In this document: positions 1 to 11,617 of the stretch, piece by piece
Layout of the letters: the number at the start of each line of letters is the position of its first letter
How positions within the stretch are numbered: position 1 is the first letter of the stretch
Source: Prinia subflava
Lineage: Eukaryota > Chordata > Aves > Passeriformes > Cisticolidae
DNA length: 64,000 nucleotides
Assembly: GCF_021018805.1 (NCBI RefSeq)
Contig: NC_086266.1
Location: 1,054,001-1,118,000, forward strand
Direction: 5' to 3'
Position numbers and translations under genes: made by a program
Notes under the pieces: generated by a model
Told to the model about the DNA's origin: nothing
Databases searched by the model: none
What the model saw: only the letters and a program-made list of their open reading frames with translations

Positions 1-3000
1 TGACTGCTGAGCTAGCTTTGACAGGTGTTAAAATATCTTGGAGCCGGCTGAACATTCGTATTGATTAACTAATACACGGACAGAGGTTTTTAGAACCGAT
101 TGCTTTACACTGTTTCAGAAGGAAGTGGAGAAAAGATGCTACATTATCACTTTCTCTCTCATCCATTTTCATGTACTCTATTCCATGTTCATCCAGTTTA
201 ACTGCTAAGTTGTCAAAAACCAGAAAATAGTGAAGAATGTAGTTATGTGCTTATTCAGAAGATTGAATCTCGCTGTTTATTGCAGCTGTTTATTCATGAT
301 ATAATTAGGCAGAAATATACAGCTTATGGAAAAGTTAATAAATTCCTGAGACAGTCCTAAATGATTGATGAATATTTTTCTACCAGTCTATCTGGTAGAA
401 ATGCCTTTTCAAAATAGAGGACCTTCAAATTTGCAATTATCATTGTCCCTCTGCCTCATCACTACAGCTAACCAGTAATAATAAATACCAGCCAAAAAGA
501 TTTATCTTGCAATCCAAATACCTGATTTTATACTCGTGTTTGATACCTCCCTTGTGACACAGCCCTCAGTGAAAATGTTCAGTGTAGAAAAGATGCAAGA
601 TGAGACCCCTTTAGGAGACAAACTGAAATGAATTTATCACCAACACTTTAACAATGAGTTGCATTCACAGCTGGCAGTAAGATAGGAGGGCCTGATCCTC
701 CTGCTGAAGGGTGCAGCATGGTTTAAAACCAGAACTTACAGCACTGAAGTAAATGCTGGTTTTGATCACAAAAAGTCTAAAGACTTAAATAAACTTGAAC
801 TCTGACCTGTTTTTGCCCAAGCTTTGACTCCAGGCTCCATGCTTGGATGAGTTTTGCACCCCCTCTTTGAGGTCCTGTCTCAGTCCCACGAGATCCTTTC
901 CACTGGGCTCCTGCAATGGAACAAGAGATGTTAAAGCAGCCCAACATTTCAGTATTTCACACCTTCCTGAGCTGATAACTTACTGCAGAAATATCTTTAT
1001 CTGAACAACCAACAATTACAGTGGTGAGGTTCATTTCTCACTTTTAAAAACTGCTCTCTCCTCACAGTGCTCGTCTGAGCCGGCCTACATCTGCACATGG
1101 CATTATTAGCAAAATGACTGTGATCATTTTAATTGAACAAATGGAAAAGCACAAACACCTGCCTTTGTGCTAATGAGCCTGGCCTTTGGAACTCGTGGTG
1201 AGTGGCTGCAGGTTATTAGCCATGCCCAGCAAAACAGGGGCTGCAGCTTCCATTTGCAGGTCTGTAATTCACTGGAGTTATTTCATTTTCCCAACTGGAT
1301 CCAATTACAACAGCCATGATAAATAACCTTCCACTGCTGGTACATTTAATTCTCTGGAAAAGAGCTGGGAAATGGGTCTGGGGTGCTTCCATGAACAGGA
1401 AAGAGTGTGTTGTAGGGTGGGAGAGACAAACAGTTTTATGAAGTCTCTGTATATTAAAATGGATTTTTTTCTTAATAAGAAAGCCTGGAAATGTTTATGT
1501 TTGCTTCTTTTTCTTGTGCATCTCTGTTTGTCCCCAGACAGGTTTCCCTTCACTGATATCAACATAAACCTTTCCCTTGTAGATGACAACTCCTTGTTTT
1601 ACAACACTTCAAATCAAGATTACCTGACCTGAAGGAGACGAAAAACCTTGATTTTTTCTTTTCTACAACATATTCTTTATTTCAGTCCTCCTATATCACA
1701 TTTTATTTTTGTTTTACAAAAAACATTCTGTTTCATTCTCTCATACTTTACCCTAAGGAAATCAGGCTGTTTATCTCAGACTAAACTGGTACTTCAGACA
1801 AATCACTCACACTGGAGAGGAGCTGAACCAGGTCCTGGCTCACCAACAGGTGCTGCCAGCTCCTAATTCAGCATTATCAGAAAGCCAGTTTTCACTGCAC
1901 TGTCCTGCTATTTCAGCACTAGGAGAAAAACAAAACAAAACAAACCCCACAAAAAAAAAATTTAAAAAAGGTTATTTCCCATAGCAGGGCTTTCTGCTCC
2001 CTGCACTATTTTGTTGATGTTCATTTTGTATCTCTATACATTCCCCCTGAGCACTGAGCTGGAAAATAAAACTGAAGCTATTATTTCTCTCTATAAAAAT
2101 AAAAATCTCACATGCTGAGCACTCATCCGGCCTTCACAACACTCCTTTGGCTTTCCCACACTGTGTGACTGGATGCAAGAAAATAGCTCAATTATCTATT
2201 GGACATGGGCACTAATGAGGCCCAGGTCACTCTCAGCTAATTAGAAGCAGCCCAGTTTTTTAATGACTGCAGCCTTAATATAGCTAAGAACCAGGATGGC
2301 AGCAAAATCAGTTGGTGCCACTCTTTCTATGCTTCCCATTCTGCCCATTGTGGCGTGTGAATTCTCCCTTACCCATGGCTGAGTGCCCCGTTCACTGATG
2401 GATGTGATTTCTCCAGGCTGATGTTTATGGAAACACCACACACTCCACACAAGGTGCAGTCCCTGAAGTGACCCTGCCTCAGAACAAAACTCTTCTGTCT
2501 CGGGGGCTCTCAGACAGAAGGACTCGTTGGAAACTGCATCAGTTGTGATGCTCCAAATTGTCCTGGTCATACAGAGCTCCCAGGATAATCCCTGCTCTGT
2601 CCTGTTTGATTTTCCCTGTAACTCCTGGAGCGATGCAATTAGTGGCGATATGAACATTAATTGGCCTGACCACTGAGTCAGAAAGGCAGCCCTGAGAAGG
2701 GCTGGGAGACTGACAGCCCTGGAGGCAAACCCTGACATTTCCAGTTAGGGTTTCCACAAGCAGGTAAACAAATGGACAGAAATTGGGCTGTGTCACCACG
2801 TGTAGATGTCCCATTAACAAGCCCAGGGGAAATATTTTCTAGGAGCATCAGCAAGTGTGTTCTGTGTGGCAAGCAAGCTGCCATTCTGGGAATTGAGGGT
2901 TTTCTTGCATAGTCAGGAAGATCCCTTGTTTATGCACTGCCAGGCCATGTCCCGTTCCCAGCTGTGCTTTAATGCCTTCAGAAACACAACTGACAACTCT

Positions 3001-3141
3001 CCTGCTCCAGAGAAAATTGCTGTCTCAGAGCTCAGTGCAGCACACTGACATCTACTGCTCACCTTAGCCCATTGTGTGTGGAAAGAGAACTCCCTATTTT
3101 CACATAAACCCTATTAAAACATCACAGGATTCCATCCCCAT
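1..3141. other. Noncoding DNA, no gene recognised
   Basis: AT-rich single-copy-looking sequence. I see an A-rich low-complexity patch around 1926-1972 and nothing that resembles a conserved exon or RNA gene. A 165-codon open frame on the minus strand (2241-2738) has no recognisable motif and is probably chance. Candidate regulatory function cannot be judged without cross-species alignment. Confidence 0.6.
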
Positions 3142-3262
3142 ACCATAGACCCATAGAGTGCTTTGGGTTAGAAGGGAATTTGAAGATTATCTGGTTCCAA
3201 TGCCCCTGCCATGGCCAGGGTCACCTTCCACTAGACTGTGGCTTCGAGCTGGCAACATCAAC
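3142..3262 (-). mobile_element. CR1 LINE 3'-end relic
   Basis: Read on the plus strand, this begins with a decayed CATAGA-CCCATAGAG motif, followed by TTTGGGTTAGAAGGGAA, a TGGTTCCAA block, CCCCTGCCATGG and CACCTTCCACTAGAC. That order matches the remembered reverse complement of the avian CR1 3' untranslated end, which terminates in short ATTCTATGA-type repeats, so the element lies on the minus strand. Only about 120 bp is recognisable, so it is 5'-truncated, as most CR1 copies are. No reverse transcriptase reading frame remains. Sequence beyond about 3262 may be more of the same element but is too diverged to call. Confidence 0.8.
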
Positions 3263-4128
3263 CACTCCAGGTACTAATGTTCCACAGAGCACAGTTCATT
3301 ATCATGCTGTGAGGGTTTTAGGGAGTTTGGTCCTTTTAGGCCTCGTTTGTGGTTTTGTTCAGACTCTCCTGACAGCCTCAGCCTGTCCAGAGCAGCAGCT
3401 CCTGTGACAGCCCTTGTTCATCTTATCTGCAGCCCTCAGCCCCTGAGCTCCTGTCACCATCCCTGGACGAGTCTGAACAAGTGACAGATGTGAAAATGTT
3501 CTGCCAGGGAGGACAACTGTGCTCCCCCACATCCTACCTTCATTTCGTGAGGCTTGGTCATGTCAACTTTACCTCTCTTACCAGGACTTTACCTGTCACT
3601 GCTCACAAACTCTTTTAAGCATTTCAGACCACTTTCGTGCCACGCTGACAATGCAGGGAATTTCTGTGGCCTAACATCTACCTGTGTCTTGTAATCAGGC
3701 AATTTGGAGGAGTGGGCATTCCCACCACCACCACCCAGCTGGACTGTGAGGGATTTGGGAGTGTGAGGTTCAAACCAGCCCATCTGTGCCCATCTCTGCA
3801 TCCCTGGCAGGGGCAGAGGACGGGGACAATCTGCTCTGGCCCCCTGCACAGCCCCAGGGCTCCTGCTGGGTCTGGAGGGGTCTGTGGGGCTCCTACAAGG
3901 CAAGGCTGGACCCTCTCCACCGTGCCAGAGGGGCTGGCATGTCCCTCCCAGTGCCACCTGTGCAGAGCAGGGACAGGGACACCAGGACAGGAGGCAGAGG
4001 GGCTCAGGGAGCTCTGCCAGGCACACATCTCTGATGGCTGAAGCTTCAGCTCTCCTGTATTCCAGATTCTGCGCTGCCCAGGGTGCAGCTCTGAGCTCAC
4101 ACAGCAGGGACACAAAACAAATCCTTCT
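3263..4128. other. Noncoding, partly GC-rich
   Basis: From about 3700 to 4030 the sequence is GC-rich and open in several frames on both strands (for example 3589-4149 and 3678-4235 minus). These frames overlap each other and contain no recognisable domain. They look like the usual stop-poor behaviour of GC-rich DNA and not a gene. Confidence 0.5.
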
Positions 4129-4133
4129 CCTGC

Positions 4134-4456
4134 TGCACTCCAAGGACAACTTTCAGCCCCAAAGCACAAACAGGGGGGGCTGCAGGGAGGAACAAGAAGG
4201 ATGGGACTGCATAAACTGGAGCTGGAATTGGACAATTAAACCCCAGTGTGCAAATGGACCAAAACTGATAAAAGTGTGAGACCTCCTGACCGTTTGCCCA
4301 TTTTGTGTCCATTTTGTGCCCATTTTGGGTCCCCCTTGGGTGTAGCTCTGTCCAGGCTCTTGTGCTGCCCAAGGTGAACCCTAAAGGCCTTTCAATAAAT
4401 TTCTGCTTTATTCTCTAGTCCAGTCTCTGTTCCAGCTCAGCCCTCCCAAGGCATCA
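4134..4456 (+). mobile_element. Probable solo LTR of an endogenous retrovirus
   Basis: The stretch contains three tandem 11-bp units (CCCATTTTGTG, TCCATTTTGTG, CCCATTTTGGG) at 4297-4329, like enhancer repeats in a U3 region. An AATAAA polyadenylation signal at 4394-4399 is followed by a T-rich stretch, and the sequence ends in GGCATCA. A 5-bp match, CCTGC, occurs at 4129-4133 directly before a TG and again at 4457-4461 directly after the terminal CA, consistent with a target-site duplication. The 3' part resembles remembered passerine LTR ends. The 5' boundary is inferred only from the TG and the CCTGC match and could be wrong. No gag, pol or env sequence adjoins it. Confidence 0.55.
4394..4399 (+). 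promoter_or_regulatory. Polyadenylation signal within the LTR
   Basis: An AATAAA hexamer lies about 60 bp before the proposed LTR end, with T-rich sequence after it. This is the usual placement in the R region of a retroviral LTR. Confidence 0.4.
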
Positions 4457-4461
4457 CCTGC

Positions 4462-6259
4462 ACCCTCAGACTGTGGGGGAGCACCAGAGCAGATGCTTTT
4501 CCCTTTGCCATTGTCCTGCCCTTTCCATGCCTGAAGTACATCTCCTGCAATCTTTTCCACTGGGTATTCATCACCTTTAGGCACCTACTTTAGCTGTCTA
4601 ATTTAAGAGCTTGGGTCTGTCTCATTGGGTACCAACAACAAGTTGTAATTAAGTGACATTTTCTATGCTGTATTAAACTCTTTCAGTCAAAAAAAATCTC
4701 ATTGAAAAATGAGAAATGAGCCCAGGAAACAAGTCCCCGGGGCTATCATTATCCATCTGCTTTCCTAGCAACTTTAGGCAACTGCAAATTTTAAGATAAA
4801 TTTATACAGGATGCCTCCTTCTCTCGTGTTGTTGGTGACATGGACCTCAGTATCTTTCATGTTGCCTTCCTGGAGAACACAAGTGCCAGAGATTTTATTT
4901 TGCAGCCCGGTGTCCCCAGCCAGCCCTGGAAGCAGCAGTGTCCTGCATTCCCAGGTGGCCTTTGGCTATTCCTGACACGGAGCTGCTCCTCGCAGATCCA
5001 CAGAGGAGGGGAGATGGTTACACCCACTTTGAACAGGCAGATCAAAGAAAAGCTGATGTTCAGCTGAAATAAAAGAACCAAATCCATTCAGAAAATCTGA
5101 GACCAAACTGGGAAGGTCCAGTCTTGGTGAGGTCAGCAGGGAGGTGAGGGATTTGCCATCTACACAGGTTTTTAAATGACCACAACATCCTTCTCTTAAT
5201 TGCAAGCAATGCAGAATTTGATTTGGAGGGACCGGTCCAGTGACACCGGAGTGCATGAAGCACCCAGCACTGCTTAGGAAGAGGCTGAGGAGCTGGGGAG
5301 GGGAGCAAGTGAACAGATTTCAGGCGGTTTAGGAACAGATTAAATCATCCAAATAGCCATAATGTCTCTCTGCACTGCCTACATAGGCAGCCCTGACAGC
5401 AGCCAGCCTGGCTGGCTGCCTGAAGCTGGGAAGAAGGAAAATTCCCTCACAGGAGCAGCCCCAAGCTCATCAACAACAAAGAAAGCACCACCCGCCCTGG
5501 GAGCGGAGCAGGAGGGCTGCAGGAGCCAACTCAAAGGACTGCAGGAGCCAGAAGTGGGTCACTGAAATTGCTAAGCCTGAAAACGCTCCAGTGCAAAGCA
5601 CAGCGGAGTGCAGATGTTGAAATTCAATTCTTTAGACAATGAAGATGACAGCAGCTGCAATCCCGCAAAGTTTCTTTCATCCTTCAACACCATAGATAGA
5701 TACGTTTCAGAAAAACTGCTAAAAATAAAGGAGCTGTGCCTCATTCCTGTTATGCTTTGTGGTCACACACACTCACTCACCTCCTAGAGCTGCGTTGTGG
5801 CAGGCTCAGGGCAGTGGGTGATCATTAATCTTTGTGTTTCCCCTACTTAGTCCTTAGTCCAAATTTAAGCCAATAGAGTGTTTGTTTCACACAGGTATAT
5901 CAAAATTAAGATTTGAACAGCACCCACTTGACATCATTAAACCACAGGTTTTGCCATTTGTCTTCAAACACAACAGTGAATAGAAGTTATAAATAGACAC
6001 CTGAATGTTCCTATCAGCTGATCACTAAGGGAAAGTTTTACCCCTGGGTTCAGGATGGAAAAGCCTTCCAGTTATTTAAAAGATAATTCCCTTGGCACGC
6101 ACCTTCCCCTGCTCTTCTGCCTCTCCAGGGGTGTGCAGTGACATCAGGGCATGCAGAAATTGCTGAACATCCCCTGCATAACTTCTGGCCTTAATTGCAG
6201 CCCATAAAGGGCTGGAGCTGCTGCCACCTATGGACAAGCATCAAACACAGACGTGTGGG
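4462..6259. other. Noncoding DNA, no gene recognised
   Basis: Mixed-composition sequence without a recognisable repeat or exon. Open frames here are short and overlap on opposite strands. Confidence 0.55.
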
Positions 6260-6700
6260 AAATGCAGGCACAGAAAATTCTCAAAACCTTGAGCATGCAG
6301 GCCCAAACTCAGAAATGAATGCAGGCTGAGACCTTGGAGAAGGCTGCAAGATCTAGAGACCATAAACAAGAATGTGGGTCTGGAGTTTAGATAGAAACAT
6401 ATTAAGTTAGGTAGTGTACAGTTTTAAAGTCTAAGATATAGAAGTTCTAAAGGTAATAAGAAGTTTTAAGGTGTCATCTGTAGGATTGTGTCATTAGATG
6501 ACTGGTCAAGAAATCCTCATTGCGGCAAGACTGTGAGAATTTAATTAGGGCTGGCTGTGAAAGTAGAAACCATCTTTGTGGCAGGAGTTTATTGGCTAAT
6601 TAACCTTTTAACGACCCTGTAACCTGTGATCTTGTGACCACTGATGACTGAGGACGTCTGGCCTATGTGGTGAAGATGTTCTCACCCTTCCTGAGATAAC
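6260..6700 (+). mobile_element. Possible LTR-type repeat, old
   Basis: A block with a distinct style from its flanks: A/G-rich with repeated short phrases (TAGATAGAAAC, AAGTTAGGTAG, AAGTCTAAG, AAGTTCTAAAGG) followed by ATTGGCTAATTAACC and a GACCCTGTAACC segment. It resembles, from memory, AT-rich LTRs found in songbird genomes. I see no terminal TG/CA pair with a target duplication, no polyadenylation signal in a clear place and no second copy in the window. The boundaries and strand are guesses. Confidence 0.35.
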
Positions 6701-9700
6701 AAATGGAAAATAAGAAATGGAAAAAAGCAGTAAATCATGCTTTAAGACATCTCTCAGTGGTCCCATCTCTCTTGCATAATCCTTACAAAACACGAGTTTG
6801 CTGCTGGAAAATGGAAATGCCAACTGACACAAAGCTGTTCATATTCTCCTGTAAGAGAATATTTCACCCCACCATTATTAATGCCAAGCCTTGTGCTAAC
6901 GAGCCACATTAAATGTTTATGGCACAAGGCAGAATCTGCAGAAAACACCCAGCTTGGTCAGAGCTAATGGAGAATAACCCCCAAATTTCAGTAAAATATT
7001 GGGTACTGTGCTCAGCATGTTTAACCCATAAAGAAAATGAATTACTGTCTTTTAGCTCTGTCAAATGACCAAGTATGGATTAACCTTTGATTTAGATTTT
7101 AACATGCCTGAATCTTGTTGTCTAAGGACTTAGCAGGACAGCACAACATTTTTTGATTGACTCACAGTAGCTGTGCATAGATTATTTAAAAGTGCATTAC
7201 AACCTCTCAGGGAAAAAAAAAAGCTAGTAGTGTTGTAAAATAATGCAACAATCCTGTTCTTTTTTCCTTGCATATTATACCTGTGTAATCTAAACAAGTG
7301 CAGAATGGAGCCATTTACAAGATGAAATAAACACAATTCTCAATATTACTGCAAGACAGCAGTAGAATAAATTTCACTGTAATTTCCACTGCTCTTGTTT
7401 CTGTAATGCAAAAAAAGTGATGAATGAGTATCTATTTCATATAAATCATTGTAGGATCATCTGGAATCACTAAATCGAACATTCTTTAAGAAGAAATTTT
7501 CCAATTTTTGCTTTCCTTTTCAGTACATATTAGGAAGGTGAAAATTCTCAGTGATTGTTTATCTTGTTTCCTGACAGATGCTGAGTATCTAAAAATAAAA
7601 TCTTGAGATGGTTCAAGGGGGGCACCCAAAATCCCAAACCTCACAAACCACAGGCCACGTTTCCAAAGCTCCCCCTCACCCACAGGAGTGGCACAGAGGG
7701 TGACACATTTGCTGAGACAGGGACACGCCTCACACAGCTGAGCTCGCTCCTCAGAGCTGCAGAAAAGGGGAGATCTTAAAAAACAACAATAATAATAGTG
7801 GGAGATGAAAAGACACCTTGAAACACGCTGTCGACAAGATTTCTTTGTCGCAGATTTAAAGGTTCAGGAAATCACAGTCTCGCAGGCTCTTTGAAGAGCA
7901 CTGAGGAGGAGAGGAAACCAGGAATTGTTTCATGTCCCAGCCCTTGTGAAATGGAGATGTGCTGGGCCAGGAATAGCTCCGCTTTTCTCTCGTGCTGGAA
8001 ACATTCCCAGCCTGTGGCTTCTCCTGGAGGAGCAGGGCAGGACCGTCCTGACAATGTTCTGATTTTGTCTGAACTCAGTCACAACACGCTTGGTCAGTCT
8101 GGGTGAGGAAACCAAAGGAGCTGGGAAAGAGGAGAAACAGCTCCTCAGAGAGTTCATGGCAAGGAGTGAAACACTGGCAAACAAAAGGGCAAAAGGTGGA
8201 AGGAGTCTCCCAGCCTCAGAAGTGCTGCACGTGCCCTATTCCCTCTCCAGGCAAAATGTATTTTCCCTACAGAAAATACAGCTTTTCTGCTTCTCTGATG
8301 CTTGGGAAGGCTGACCTGGAACAGAGACTGGACAAACCCTGTTTCTGTTAAAAGCTATTTTCAGATATTTCCCAGCTTCAATGCAACACCAGGACATCAT
8401 CTTCAGAATTTATTTTTTTTTATTTTAGGGACATAATTACCCACTTCATCCATCTAGTATTTTTTGAAGTGTCCCTCATGTTCTCAAGTTCCTCCTTACT
8501 TCAGTTGGCAACAGCTGAAATCCATTTTTTTGGGACTGCACAACATTAATAAAATATAACACATTTGTTACCAGAACACACCTGGCATCTAAGATGTGTT
8601 TCTAAGAGTCTTCTTGCTGCAAGCCAACAAAAATTGGCTTGAAAAATCTCTTTAATGCCTGTTACTCTGCGTGCAGGTTTTCTGCTCTAACATATCTAGC
8701 AGGTTTGGGTGGCTTTGAGCAGCTGAAGTTCTGAACATCCATCAGCTCCAAACTGCTGCTGATCTGTTTGATATTGAACACACTGAGGTGTTCACCATGG
8801 GAACCAAGAGCAGAATGTGGAGCTGAGCTTCCTATTTATGAAGGCAGGAGAGCAGAAAATGCTCCATATGTGGGGTTCAGGCCTTCCTTCAGTCCAGCCT
8901 CCTGTTGATTTAAAAAGCAGCTTCAGTTCTTTCAAAGGCAGAAAATGAGGCTGTAATTGTGGGATGTGGTATTGAACTGCAAAGCCACTGGTACCAGACA
9001 GAATTAAAACAAATCCAGAAAATAATTAAATGAACAAGTTGAAAACAATGAAAGTTTTTTCTTTTATGGAATAATTTTTATACTATTTCATTCATAATAA
9101 CAGATAACTGTACTGATAACAGTGGGGATATGAACAGTTTGATTTGTTTGATTATGTGCAGAACTGTAGCTAAAAACAGCAAGTGGTTTTAATATTGTGT
9201 GTTGGTTAGGATTAATTAGAATGAATTTTCTATTCCAGGGGATGGTTTCTGGCCTGTTGTCTGGAAATAGGAACAAAAAAATCTTTTTTTGCCCAGGAGA
9301 ACAAAGGCATGTCCCTGGGGAGAAATTGCAGAGAGCAATATATTGATGGAAGTCCCTCCTAAAGTAAGAGAGGAGCACAGGGAGGAGCAAAGATCATGAC
9401 AGAGAAGAGATAAAGAGGGAATCATTTCCTGAGGACAAGAGACCTGTTTAAATTAGACAAAGCCAAAGAACAGTATTTGCAGTTGGAAAGCCTCTCAGCT
9501 TGAGAGGAAAAACCCACAAACTGCAGCCTTAATTACATACAGAATTCTCAAATAAAGCAGTTGCAGCTAAATAAAAACACACGACAAACTCTTGCTCACC
9601 TTCTGCTCTGCCTGGGACACGTGCTGTTTTTAAAAGCACCAAACATCCTGCACTTCACTGCTCTGAGGATGCCCTGGCAGGAAAAGCAGGGTTAAACAGC

Positions 9701-10783
9701 TGCCCTCCAGCAGCTGCACTGGGTGAGAGCACACTGGAAAATGAGAGTGCTTAGGAGAGATCCAGGTTGATGCACAACAACGTGAATTCCACTTTATTAA
9801 TCCCAGAGCGCAGCGCTGGGAGCTGCTGTCACAGAGGGAGAAAAATGCAGTGAGAACCCTGCATGGGCCTGGGTTCCTGTGATTAATAAACCAGGTTCCC
9901 TTGTTTGATTTATCAGCTACTGAGTAGCCACTTCAGGCAACTTTAGCACAAGCTGCTCAATAGTGGAAGTTTTTCTCAAATGTCCAGAGGTACCTGCGGG
10001 AGAACCCCAGGGCTCAGCACAGGAGAGAACAAAATCCCCTTCTGTGCCTTGGGATGGCCCAGGACTGTGGAAAACGCAGTTCATCCAGCCTTGGGAATGA
10101 CAGAGTGGTTTAAAAATGTCCCCTGATTCCTGCAAGCTCAGCTCTGCGTGCTGCTCTAACACCCTGAGCACAATGGGATATTTTCTGTTTCACGGGCAAG
10201 AGGAGACCTGTTCAAACCGAGCCTGAAATTTCACACCTAGATAATGAAACAATCAAATCACGGCCTCTGGAATATCCCTGTAAATGAGGGGGGTTGTTGC
10301 TTTCTTGGTTGTTTTTATTTTCCCCAAATATATTTTCATGGTAATCCACATCAGTGAGGAGAGCCTTGAGCCAGAGCCACCAGCATCTCTGAGCTCCCAG
10401 TTTGACAAGTAGAGCAAATATTTCAGTGCCTTAGCCCTTAAATTTTTCCCGTTTTCTTAGAGTGTCATTGCATCTAATTGTACATTTTGAGAAAACACAC
10501 ATAATCACATCATTATCACATGTAATTACCTTATTGTGTTGTGTAATTAAGTAAATCACACAAGAAATTGTGCAGAACTTTAATAAAATTTTCCAAAAAG
10601 ATGTTAATCTTTCCTGCAACTGACAGAAGAAGCCATTCTCACTTCTATCATAATCAATTTAGCATTTTCTACCCTAATTAGGGGGCACTCTGCAGGCATG
10701 TGCAGAATATGCACATTCAAGCAGAGTGCTGCGTGATGACATTTGTGACTTTTCATGTGTGTTTGCTGCGTGGAAAGACAAAC
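6701..10783. other. Noncoding DNA, no gene recognised
   Basis: AT-rich DNA with short homopolymer runs (7216-7226, 8410-8421) and a slightly GC-richer part around 7870-8340. No transposon, exon or RNA gene is recognised. A CACTTTATTAATCC phrase near 9790 and an AATAAA near 9886 could be debris of an old insertion, but nothing else supports that. Confidence 0.5.
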
Positions 10784-10806
10784 ATTAATTAGAAATTCTA
10801 ATTAAT
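10784..10806. repeat. AT-rich near-perfect palindrome
   Basis: Two perfect 11-bp arms, ATTAATTAGAA and TTCTAATTAAT, are separated by a single A. The neighbourhood is also duplicated: AGACAAACATTA followed by AGAAATT occurs at about 10777 and again at about 10822. The arms carry TAATTA cores, the generic homeodomain motif, but binding is only an inference. Confidence 0.8.
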
Positions 10807-10842
10807 TATTAATTAGAAATTAGACAAACATTAAAAAGAAAT

Positions 10843-11472
10843 TATGTAGAATTTAATGACCAGTTGCTACAGAAAATGCAGTATCAGGAGCATTCATGTA
10901 TGTATTAAACACATTCTCTTGATAACCTTAAAAATTCACCGTAATATTTAGTTTTATCAGGATGGTTCAAGGTCCATTATTACCTGTAAATGCTCATAAA
11001 TGTGTTTCATTACATAGCACGGCTTAGGAGCTGTCCTTTGATGGAAGGACACTTCCCCTTGGCAAGGGAATTTGTTAACATAAATAATCATAAAAATCAT
11101 GGCTGATTTTTGTTACTGCCACAGGAAAAGTTTGTGTATTTCCCAACCATTTTATACATTTTATTTACACCAAGAGGTGGGTTAGGAATTTCATACTGGC
11201 AAACAGAAACACACACAAGTCCCTTTAACATCCCACAGTCAAGCAAGACTGGACTAAAGGAAAAAAAAGTGACTGGTGAGATTTAAAACAGATTCTTGAC
11301 ACACACAAAAGTCTTTTCTCAGTTTTTGGTGGCATTTCTGCTCCCTGGCACAGAGCACAGCCATGCCAGGCCCGGGGCTGCCTGTGGGCACCTCCCTGAG
11401 ACTTTCACCCTCAGAACTGCCCCGTGCCAGCAGGTGAAGCAGTGCTGCTTTCCAAACAGGGGTTTATAATGT
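10843..11472. other. Noncoding DNA, no gene recognised
   Basis: AT-rich sequence that turns GC-richer from about 11320 to 11460, just before the 8-bp microsatellite. No recognisable element. Confidence 0.55.
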
Positions 11473-11617
11473 ATATAGAAATATAGAAATATAGAAATAT
11501 AGAAATATAGAAATATAGAAATATAGAAATATAGAAATATAGAAATATAGAAATATAGAAATATAGAAATATAGAAATATAGAAATATAGAAATATAGAA
11601 ATATAGAAATATAGAAA
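11473..11617. repeat. Perfect 8-bp microsatellite, ATATAGAA x 18
   Basis: One hundred and forty-five bases repeat the unit ATATAGAA about 18 times without a mismatch. On the plus strand each unit brings TAG or ATAG triplets, so frames close. On the minus strand no stop occurs in any frame, which creates an artificial open frame (11319-11660) made of Ile, Phe, Leu, Tyr and Ser in an 8-residue cycle. The purity implies recent expansion or ongoing homogenisation. Confidence 0.97.

Noticed and set aside
2241..2738. 165-codon minus frame as a gene
   Set aside because: No recognisable domain, no splice context or promoter seen; other frames overlap it.
3589..4279. Several overlapping frames up to 186 codons
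   Set aside because: Located in GC-rich, stop-poor sequence and open on both strands at once; no domain, and partly covered by the LTR.
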